This document shows positions 14,238-21,115 of a DNA stretch of 26,706 bases, one piece after another. Source of the stretch: a virus; IMG/VR virus record IMGVR_UViG_3300032323_002089, positions 1-26,706 of that record; one strand, 5' to 3'. Made by a program: the position numbers and the translations under genes. The notes below the pieces were generated by a model, which saw only the letters and a list, made by a program, of their open reading frames with translations, made no database searches and had not been told where the DNA came from. Positions within the stretch are counted from its first letter, which is position 1; every line of letters starts with the position of its first letter.

Positions 14238-14561
14238 CTAACGCGGCAAGCTTCTCTTTGACTTGTCGTCTGAGGTCAGCGAGAGTTTGTTGAGGATGGT
14301 GCTCTGGCGTTCCTTCAACAGCACGATCGCGTCGCGCATCGTTTCCGAGTCGCCCGTCAGCTTCTCCGCCATGTGTTCCGTTGCTCGCGAGAAGCTTTCC
14401 AGCGCCTTCTCCACGACCACCATCACGCGCAGCATCTGCTCCTGTGCCGCTTTCGCGTCCAAGTGCAATTTCTGATTCTCGCGGTACAGGTGGACGAGCG
14501 CCCCACTCAGGGCCACGACCGCGGCGAAGAGCGCGGCGTTCAAGCTTTGAGGTTCCGGCAT
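14238..14561 (-). CDS. XhlA-like membrane/coiled-coil protein, 107 aa
   Basis: An N-terminal membrane helix (LNAALFAAVVALSGALVHLY, residues 7-26) is followed by a long coiled coil (ENQKLHLDAKAAQEQMLRVM and onward to about residue 90) and a basic end. This layout resembles hemolysin XhlA-type or i-spanin-like phage proteins. It lies directly after the endolysin, so a role in lysis is likely but not proven. Confidence 0.7.
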   Translation of the reverse strand: MPEPQSLNAALFAAVVALSGALVHLYRENQKLHLDAKAAQEQMLRVMVVVEKALESFSRATEHMAEKLTGDSETMRDAIVLLKERQSTILNKLSLTSDDKSKRSLPR

Positions 14562-14590
14562 TCGTTTTCACACTCGCTCCCTTGGGGTTT

Positions 14591-14992
14591 TTACCACGCG
14601 ATTGTCTTTCCGGTCATGTCATAGCGCCAGCGGGCGCGAGTGCCGCGGGCGTCCACGTGGAATCGGCCGTAGCCGAAGCCCACGCCGCCCTCGCGGAATA
14701 CGGGGATCATGTTCACCGCCGCGTACAGTTCAGCCGGCCGCACACTCATCACGAGGATGTCAGCCGCGTCTCCCTTGAGGTGCCGCGAGTTTAAGGCACC
14801 AAGCACACTGGGGCTTGCGTTGTGCTTGGCGCACCGGCACCCGCTGAGGATCTGAACCGCTCCCACGATGTTGCGGAGCGCCTGGAGGCCATCCACGAGC
14901 GCCGGCGACACGTCGCCAGGCTGGAGGCCGAATCCGCAGCCGCACTTGCAGGCAAACTCGGAGCGGCTAAAGTTGGCGGAAATATCACCCAC
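14591..14992 (-). CDS. endolysin, peptidase M15A family
   Basis: The 133-aa protein has SRSEFACKCGCG at the N-terminus, SGCRCAKHN near 50-58, SRHLKGDAAD near 69-78 and GRFHVD near 110-114. This matches the M15A (peptidase M15_3) layout, with His 71, Asp 78 and His 112 as zinc ligands. It should cut peptide cross-links of peptidoglycan to lyse the host. The start is GTG 14992 with GAGG about 7 bases upstream, overlapping the previous gene by 8 bases. No signal peptide is present, so a holin is needed for release. Confidence 0.88.
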   Translation of the reverse strand: MGDISANFSRSEFACKCGCGFGLQPGDVSPALVDGLQALRNIVGAVQILSGCRCAKHNASPSVLGALNSRHLKGDAADILVMSVRPAELYAAVNMIPVFREGGVGFGYGRFHVDARGTRARWRYDMTGKTIAW

Positions 14993-15194
14993 TGCGCCGC
15001 CTCATCTGGACCGTGATCGTTATGTCAACGGGCTTGCCGTCGAGCAGATCGTCAAGGATGGGCGCTTCGGCCAGCGCCGCGCGTGTGGCGAGCATGGCTT
15101 TCTCGGCCAGCGCCTCGCCCACTTCCTCATCGATCTTGCGGAACGGCCACGCCGCGCCCTTGCCGATCTTTTTGAAGAATCCGACGATGTTCAT
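14985..15194 (-). CDS. small amphipathic protein next to the endolysin, 69 aa
   Basis: The sequence starts MNIVGFFKKIGKGAAWPFRK, an amphipathic basic helix, then a helical acidic middle and DITITVQMRRRSG. It abuts the preceding stop and overlaps the endolysin start. Unrecognised; the N-terminus could be membrane-active, which fits the lysis region. Confidence 0.65.
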   Translation of the reverse strand: MNIVGFFKKIGKGAAWPFRKIDEEVGEALAEKAMLATRAALAEAPILDDLLDGKPVDITITVQMRRRSG

Positions 15195-15515
15195 TTACGC
15201 GCTCCTCTTGATCGAAGTCTTGTAGATGATCTCCTGCGATGCAAACGAGAAGACCGCGTTGACCACGAACTGCATCCAAGCGGAAGCCGAAGGCACCGTG
15301 ATCGTGAGCACGCCACCAGCGTCCACGCTCCCGCTCCATGCGACCGTGAGCCCGGCTGAAGTGGCAACGGCGATGATGCGCGAGAGCCAGCGGTTTAGGT
15401 CGTCGCTGTGCTCGTTGACCCAGGGCAAGAGGCTGGACCGCTTGGCGCATTCGATGAGCCGCGCCGCGATGTAGGCGATGGCCACTTGTTCGGTTAAAGC
15501 ATCGGTATGCATCAT
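15195..15515 (-). CDS. holin-like protein, 106 aa
   Basis: Two ATG codons in tandem (15515, 15512) follow GGAGGT and overlap the previous stop. The protein has a helical start (ALTEQVAIAYIAARLIECAK), a hydrophobic segment (LSRIIAVATSAGLTVAW, about residues 45-61) and a second one (AWMQFVVNAVFSFASQEIIY, about residues 79-98), ending basic. Small size, two possible membrane helices and placement two genes before the endolysin support a holin; similarity to a named family was not established. Confidence 0.55.
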   Translation of the reverse strand: MMHTDALTEQVAIAYIAARLIECAKRSSLLPWVNEHSDDLNRWLSRIIAVATSAGLTVAWSGSVDAGGVLTITVPSASAWMQFVVNAVFSFASQEIIYKTSIKRSA

Positions 15516-16261
15516 TGAACCTCCACGATGAACGCTTTGCGCGACGGGTCGAACGATCCCAGCGCACGCACGGCCGGCGCACAACGGCCCGGCTCCAGCA
15601 GCACGGCGGGCATGTCGCTGAGCCACGGCCCCGCGTCGTCGAATTGCCGCCGCTCCTGCGCACGGGCCGCGCTGTCGGCGTCGCCCACGAGCTTCAGCCC
15701 GCTGCCGATCACCGATAGGCCCGCCGCTTGCCAGCCGTTGAGCTTTAGCCCGCCTGACGCACCGAAGCCCAGCACCGCGCCCGCTACAGCCGGGGCCGCG
15801 ATACCGAGCACGCGCCAGAGGCCAGCCGCCCGCGATTGCGACCGCTCGACGGTGGGCCGCGCCAGCGTCTTATCGACAACGGAGATGCCAGAGGCGACTA
15901 TGGCCATTTCGACCTGGCCGGGGTCAAGCTCTTGCGGCGTCTTAGTGGTGTTGCAGATGCGGAGGCTGTACAGCGCCGCCCCTCGTGGAAATTTCCCGGT
16001 AAGGGACAACAGCGTTTCCGGTGGCATGCGCGACACCGCCACGGTCAAGCGGGGCGCTGGTTCGGCGTTGGGCGGAACGCCCACTATCATCCGCGTCCCC
16101 GGCTCCACAACCAAGCCAGTCTGCGCATCAACCGTCTCATTTTCTTTGACGGTTGCGGCCTGCGAGAACATGGCCACCACGCCCGAGAACTTGAGCGAGT
16201 GCGAGTCCCAGTCTTGCGCGAGCGCGGGCGCGGCCAGCAACAGAAGGATTCTAGCGGTCAT
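15512..16261 (-). CDS. exported protein with internal Gly-rich membrane segment, 249 aa
   Basis: The start is ATG 16261 with AAAAGGA close upstream. A signal peptide (MTARILLLLAAPALAQ) precedes a beta-rich domain (about residues 20-125). Next comes a hydrophobic Gly/Ala segment (GIAAPAVAGAVLGFGASGGL, about residues 150-170), then a helical region and a C-terminal strand block. It is not recognised. It overlaps the unknown gene upstream by 11 bases and the holin-like gene by 4. Export into the periplasm or inner membrane during late infection is expected. Confidence 0.7.
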   Translation of the reverse strand: MTARILLLLAAPALAQDWDSHSLKFSGVVAMFSQAATVKENETVDAQTGLVVEPGTRMIVGVPPNAEPAPRLTVAVSRMPPETLLSLTGKFPRGAALYSLRICNTTKTPQELDPGQVEMAIVASGISVVDKTLARPTVERSQSRAAGLWRVLGIAAPAVAGAVLGFGASGGLKLNGWQAAGLSVIGSGLKLVGDADSAARAQERRQFDDAGPWLSDMPAVLLEPGRCAPAVRALGSFDPSRKAFIVEVQ

Positions 16262-16913
16262 AGTCCTTTTGCCAATACAAGAACTGCGTTCCGGGTTGAC
16301 CGAAGATTCCCGAGATGGCGTACAGGTAGCAGCCGTACACATCGCCGCTGCCCTTCTCGGTGTACTTGTCGCCCGCCTTGGCCGTGCGCGAGGTGTTGCG
16401 GTAAGTCGGCCAAGCCCGGATAGGCGGCTTGATTTCTTCGCCCACCGGGGAAGCGCCCGCCGTCTCGGCCTCGAAAACGAACGGCTGGAATTGCGGCATC
16501 GGCACATTCGGCGTAGCGATCTGCCAGATAGCCACGAGCACCGAGTACGGCGTCAGGAGAATCTGGCGCACGTCGGCATCGTAGAACTGGCCATGCTTGA
16601 GAAAGCGGCACATGGTCGAAGTGCGCAGCGACGGCGCACCATTCGCCCCGGTGTTCACGATGGAAGCCCAATCGCCAATCGTTGCGCCGCTGCTGCGCTC
16701 GATGTAGTCAAGCGCCGCCTGCAACTCGGCATCTTCCCACTTGAGGTTTTTGAGGCGCGGGTGTTCGTTGTACACCCCGTTGCAGAGGTCGTTGGGGTCG
16801 TGGATGCCCTCGGCGGGCAATGGGCGGATGTTGCTCATGGGTGTCTCCTGTTTCTCTGGCGCGCCAAGCAGCGCGTCGATGATGGGGTGGAAGAATTGGG
16901 CGATGCGGGACAT
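16251..16913 (-). CDS. hypothetical protein downstream of the tailspike, 220 aa
   Basis: Two starts are credible: ATG 16913 (MSRIAQFFHPIIDALLG), just after the preceding stop, and ATG 16838 (MSNIRPLPAEGIHDP), which has the better ribosome site (CAGGAGA, 7 bases away). The body has WEDAELQAALDYIERSSGAT, RFLKHGQFYDADVRQILLTP and a Trp/Tyr-rich C-terminus. Unrecognised; it could be a virion or tailspike accessory protein by position. Confidence 0.65.
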   Translation of the reverse strand: MSRIAQFFHPIIDALLGAPEKQETPMSNIRPLPAEGIHDPNDLCNGVYNEHPRLKNLKWEDAELQAALDYIERSSGATIGDWASIVNTGANGAPSLRTSTMCRFLKHGQFYDADVRQILLTPYSVLVAIWQIATPNVPMPQFQPFVFEAETAGASPVGEEIKPPIRAWPTYRNTSRTAKAGDKYTEKGSGDVYGCYLYAISGIFGQPGTQFLYWQKDYDR

Positions 16914-16914
16914 G

Positions 16915-17244
16915 CTAGGCCCCGATGAGGTTGAGCCACGCGAGGCGAACCGCATAGCCTGGGATGGTGGTATCAATGTTGCGAGTGAACCACATACGCA
17001 CCCGCCACAGCGCCGGCGCGGGCAGCGCGGGGGCCTCCTCCGCTTCATCGTTGTGCCAATGCCGCCAGTATTCGAGGATCTGCTCCGCGCTCGGTTGCAG
17101 CGCCCCGACGAATGCCAACACTTCGCGCGTTACGGGCACGCCGAAGTCCGCTTCGGCTGCTTCGATTGCGCCCTTGGCCAGCACGGCCTGTTGCCGGGAC
17201 GCTAACCCGAGGGCGATTTGGTATTGATCTACGGTTAGTTTCAT
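16915..17244 (-). CDS. hypothetical protein, 109 aa
   Basis: It overlaps the tailspike stop as ATGA and has GGGA 7 bases upstream. The N-terminal part is helical (DQYQIALGLASRQQAVLAKG), the C-terminal part has YWRHWHNDEAEE and WRVRMWFTRNIDTT. Unrecognised. Coupling to the tailspike suggests a fibre-assembly or virion role. Confidence 0.65.
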   Translation of the reverse strand: MKLTVDQYQIALGLASRQQAVLAKGAIEAAEADFGVPVTREVLAFVGALQPSAEQILEYWRHWHNDEAEEAPALPAPALWRVRMWFTRNIDTTIPGYAVRLAWLNLIGA

Positions 17245-19739
17245 AGAGAGATCCCGTGGCTGTGCGCCGGGCTTCCGGCGCTGTCGGTCGAGCCGGTGTG
17301 CCCGTGGGTGGTGGAAGCTTTGCTATCGATCTGCGTTTGCAGATCGTCCAGCAAGGCGTAAAGGTCAAGCTCGACCGCAATCGCTCCGGCGAGGGATGCT
17401 TGGCTCAGGAAAGAAACTGCGTCACTTCCGTCGTTGACAAGAACGTCCCCGAGCCCGCCAGGGCAATTGACCTCCGTCGAGTCGCCCAAGTCGATGCGAT
17501 CCGCCCAAAGTCCGCCGCCCACGGCGCGTTTGATGGGCACGTTGTCGCCGCCCGTGATGTTCACTGACGTGCTGTCGCCAAGCGCCACTTTTTTGAAGCT
17601 CAGTGTGCGCGGGCCAGTGCCGGTGAGGTGCAGCACGTTGCCAGCGGAGCCATCGCCGGGAAGCTCTGGATTGACCGGGATATACGACCACCCCGTGTTT
17701 CCGGTGCCGCTGGTCTTGATCCACAACATGCGATCCGCCGCACCAGAGACGTCGAGATATTGCGAACCGGGCGCGGCAGTGCGCGTACCTTCCGGCGATC
17801 CGCTGCCGCCAGAAATCCAAGATGTGCTCAGGTTGCCCAGGAATATCTTGCCCTGAAGGAAAGCATCCCCGTTGCTGGCAATCGTCATCAATACAACGCC
17901 GTCGCGCTTGATCGCTAGGCTGGCCGATGGGTTGGCACCAGTGCGGTCAAACTCGATTTCCATGCCGCCATCGCCAGACAGGCGCGGGAAGCCAGAAGCA
18001 AGGCTCAGTTCCGCAGCGCCGCCCGATCCGCGAAACGAGTGACTACCGTCGATCTGGATTGGGCCGTCCAGGATGTACATTCCCTTGCGGCTGACCACAC
18101 CGTAGGAGGTATCGGCCACGGGCTCAAAATCGTTGTCGAGTCGCAAGATCTCGCGAGCGGAGTCGTAGTACATGCCGAACACTTTGGAGCCCGTCGCTGC
18201 CCCTGGTGCGTGGCCGTTCACCTCAATCAGGTTCGAGATGAAGTAGGCATTGACTGTGTTGGAAACCAGCAGCGCCCCAAGCGTGGCGCCGGTTGCCGTC
18301 TCTCTAAAATCGTAGTTGTTCTTTCCGGTGATCTGCCTGCACTCAAGCACGGAGAACCGCGCGCGGCTCCCGTTGCCGACGATCTGGCACTCGTAGGCGG
18401 TGCAGTTATCGATCCGCCCGCGAGTCACTGTGTCGTAAGTGACCGCCTCGTCATCTATGTCCCTGAAGGTGCAATCGACCGTATCGACTTGCTCGCAGTT
18501 GATCACTAACAGGCCGCGATACTCGCCGGCGGTTTTCTCCATGCGCTCGATACGCACCCGCTTCGCGTAGGTAACTTGCGCCTGATTGCAATCTTCGAGC
18601 GTTGCGCCAACTACCTCGATGTGCTCTGGGATGTTCCCGGCAGTGCCGCCGATGAAAAATCCGTTGTAACTCGGGCTTGAGTTGGCCCCCTTGATCTTGC
18701 CGGGACCTACTTTGATCCACGACGGGACGAACGTAGAGAACGCTGGTTCGTAAGCGATCACGAACCCGTGAGACAACGGGTCTTCGATCTGGTACCCGCG
18801 AACTTGGCAGTTCTTCGGCCCAACGATGCCGAAGCCGCGCCCGCGTGAGCCAACAGACTTCACGAACTCGTACACCACGTCCTCAACCTGCCCGGCTGGG
18901 TCACCAGCGTAGGACACAATCGCTGCCGTGTCGTCGCCCGTGTTGTAGCCGTTGATCGAATTTACGCGAACATTTTTCGAGCCGTTTGTGGTGTGCAGCC
19001 CATCCGCCATCGTGTTCTGGATGAACACTTCTCCGCCACGGACACGCTGCGAATTGGTGATGAAAATTCCAACGGTGTTGGAGCCGTCCACGTGGATGTT
19101 ATCGAAAGCAACATCAGTGCATCCACGAATGAGCAGCCGCGCATTTTCTTCGTTGTTCTTGCGCTCGTTGGCATCACATTCGAAGGCAAGGTCGAAGAAT
19201 CCGCACCCCGTGAGGTTGTTGGCGATCAGCGCCGAAGGTTGGCCGTCCGCGAAGGACGCCGAATAGAGAATCGACGACGCGCCGCGCCCGTGTAGGTGCA
19301 CGTGCGATTGCGCCGTGAGCCCGCCGCGGTAGAGATACCGGCCAGCGGGGACCAGTAGTGAACCCTCGCCGCGAACGAGGCAATTTTCATAGGCCGCGTC
19401 GATGGCCGCTTGGTTGTCGGTGCCGTACACACACTTCGCAGCCGACACCGTGGCCGTGGCTGAAACACTCAACTGCACGCGCGTGGCGCTCACCCTCGCG
19501 AGGCAGGTACCCACGAGCGGGTCAGATGTTGAGCCGTCCGCGCCGACGACGACGAACCACTTGCCCACCACGTCCGCCGTGAAGCCAGCCGAAGCGGAGT
19601 TAAGCAAATCCGTGCCTGAAGTCATCGCCGCATCGGTGAGAACCACGGCATCAGCGAGAGCGCCAAAGTCCAAGATGGAACGGAACTCGCCCAGCTTCTC
19701 GGCAAGGATTCGCGGGATGGCTGGGGTGAAGCTAGGCAT
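17241..19739 (-). CDS. tailspike with pectate-lyase-type beta-helix, 832 aa
   Basis: ILDFGA near residue 22 begins the pectate-lyase-superfamily pattern, but about 75 residues intervene before GTDNQAAIDAAYENC. Then VPAGRYLYRG and HVHLHGRG lead into a right-handed beta-helix of repeated turns (for example CTDVAFDNIHVDGSNTVGIF). The C-terminus, after about residue 560, has linker-like repeats (KKVALGDSTSVNITGG, DRIDLGDSTEVNCPGG) and ends with THGHTGSTDSAGSPAHSHG, His-x-His motifs typical of metal-threaded fibre tips. It is likely a trimeric host-binding or depolymerising spike. The stop of the hub-like gene overlaps its start by 8 bases. Confidence 0.85.
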   Translation of the reverse strand: MPSFTPAIPRILAEKLGEFRSILDFGALADAVVLTDAAMTSGTDLLNSASAGFTADVVGKWFVVVGADGSTSDPLVGTCLARVSATRVQLSVSATATVSAAKCVYGTDNQAAIDAAYENCLVRGEGSLLVPAGRYLYRGGLTAQSHVHLHGRGASSILYSASFADGQPSALIANNLTGCGFFDLAFECDANERKNNEENARLLIRGCTDVAFDNIHVDGSNTVGIFITNSQRVRGGEVFIQNTMADGLHTTNGSKNVRVNSINGYNTGDDTAAIVSYAGDPAGQVEDVVYEFVKSVGSRGRGFGIVGPKNCQVRGYQIEDPLSHGFVIAYEPAFSTFVPSWIKVGPGKIKGANSSPSYNGFFIGGTAGNIPEHIEVVGATLEDCNQAQVTYAKRVRIERMEKTAGEYRGLLVINCEQVDTVDCTFRDIDDEAVTYDTVTRGRIDNCTAYECQIVGNGSRARFSVLECRQITGKNNYDFRETATGATLGALLVSNTVNAYFISNLIEVNGHAPGAATGSKVFGMYYDSAREILRLDNDFEPVADTSYGVVSRKGMYILDGPIQIDGSHSFRGSGGAAELSLASGFPRLSGDGGMEIEFDRTGANPSASLAIKRDGVVLMTIASNGDAFLQGKIFLGNLSTSWISGGSGSPEGTRTAAPGSQYLDVSGAADRMLWIKTSGTGNTGWSYIPVNPELPGDGSAGNVLHLTGTGPRTLSFKKVALGDSTSVNITGGDNVPIKRAVGGGLWADRIDLGDSTEVNCPGGLGDVLVNDGSDAVSFLSQASLAGAIAVELDLYALLDDLQTQIDSKASTTHGHTGSTDSAGSPAHSHGISL

Positions 19740-21057
19740 ATGCGATGGTCACCGTTCCATCCGTGGATTCCGTGATGAGAGCACCCACATCCGGCCCGAT
19801 CCTCGAAATCTCCACAAGCCGCTCAAGCGGACCAGCGAGGCGCAAGCCGAACGGCAGATCGCTGGTGCAATTCACCGTATGGCGAAAGAAGTCGTCTTCT
19901 GCCGCAAAGGTCCACGCGCTATCAATCGACTCCACCTTGAACAGTCCCGCCAGCGCACTCGGGCCGTCCGTTAGGTCGATGGAGATGAGCATGCCGGGGT
20001 CCAGGTCGTCCGAGTTGCGCTCGACGTAGCTATCGGTGTCAAAGGTCACCTCGGTCGGGATGCTGCCGAACTGTGCGAGCAAGCCATTGCCGCGCGACTC
20101 TAGCCCCGCTCGCGTGTCAATGTAGCGGTCCTCGTGGATGGCTTCGATGAGGCCGGAATCACCCTGAATCGCGGCGCGCGCTGCGATCTGCGCGCTGTCC
20201 TGCGTCATGTACGTGTTGTTGAAGCGAACGCGGTACGTGGCCTCAAGCGCGAGTCCTGTTGATGGCGCCGATGGCGGGATGTAGTGCAGCCCCCAGCCCT
20301 CCACGTCGTAGTAGATGTCCTTGCCGGTGTCGATGCCGAATCGCCCAACGGTCAGCGGCGAGCCGTCGAGCGTGACCGTGGGCGCGCCCTCAAACGGGCC
20401 GTCGAACTGGAAGAAATCGCGCGTTGCGCCATCTGCCGTCCATGACTTCGTCAGTTCGCCGCTCGTGGTGTACTCTGTCCGCACGTACTGGCGGTTGCGG
20501 TAGTCGCCCATGCTCTTGCGAATTGAGATATCGCGCCAGTTGCGCGAGTTCCATGTCAGCGAGAACGGGGCTGGATTGACGGGCGAGGTGGCCAGCGGGC
20601 CGAAGTGCAGGGCTTTGTAGTAGTCGATCCAGAAAATGTAGCCCGTTTCGGTCGAGAGCTTGCGAAACCACTCAGTCACGGGGCGCATGCCGTCTTGCAG
20701 GCGGGCGGTGAGCAATGGCGTGGAGGCGATGTACCCCAGCGTGATTCCGTCGCCCGCGAGCTTGGCATTGTAGATCGTCTCGACCACGGTGTTAAAGGCG
20801 GTACCCTCCGGGAAAGAGCCGGCGTACAGCCGCCAATCCAGTAGCCGCGAGTAGTCCACGCACGAGATGCTGTACATGATCCCGGATTGGTTGCCGGGTA
20901 CGTACTTCTCCCTGACTTCTTCGACGTAGCCGCCGAACATCGCCCGCCGCCCCTCGATGAAGATGGGCTGGCCAGCCACGGGACGCCACGAGCCCTCGGT
21001 TTCGACCAGCTCTGCGCTCATTGTGGATCGCCCGTTGAGAGAGCGCCGGATGCGCAC
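19732..21057 (-). CDS. baseplate/hub-like tail protein
   Basis: The 441-aa form starts at GTG 21057 with AGGA 8 bases upstream. The sequence has SLNGRSTMSAELVE, PIFIEGRRAMFGGYVEEV and SCVDYSRLLDWRL, typical of tail proteins after the tape measure (gp27/hub-like beta domains). However, the frame stays open upstream to 21132, encoding ANQITLTIGAEDRTNKTRID, the first strand pair expected of this domain, with no ATG, GTG or TTG. An ATC at 21126-21124 with GAGGT 8 bases before it could be the true start (464 aa). It follows the tape measure gene, as expected for a distal tail protein. Confidence 0.75.
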   Translation of the reverse strand: MRIRRSLNGRSTMSAELVETEGSWRPVAGQPIFIEGRRAMFGGYVEEVREKYVPGNQSGIMYSISCVDYSRLLDWRLYAGSFPEGTAFNTVVETIYNAKLAGDGITLGYIASTPLLTARLQDGMRPVTEWFRKLSTETGYIFWIDYYKALHFGPLATSPVNPAPFSLTWNSRNWRDISIRKSMGDYRNRQYVRTEYTTSGELTKSWTADGATRDFFQFDGPFEGAPTVTLDGSPLTVGRFGIDTGKDIYYDVEGWGLHYIPPSAPSTGLALEATYRVRFNNTYMTQDSAQIAARAAIQGDSGLIEAIHEDRYIDTRAGLESRGNGLLAQFGSIPTEVTFDTDSYVERNSDDLDPGMLISIDLTDGPSALAGLFKVESIDSAWTFAAEDDFFRHTVNCTSDLPFGLRLAGPLERLVEISRIGPDVGALITESTDGTVTIAYA

Positions 21058-21115
21058 ACTGTCGATCCTGGTTTTATTGGTGCGGTCCTCTGCGCCAATC
21101 GTGAGCGTGATTTGG

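Noticed and set aside
15528-16928. Long plus-strand ORF (466 aa)
   Set aside because: It runs antisense across two minus-strand genes with good starts; its composition is shadow-like and it has no domain.
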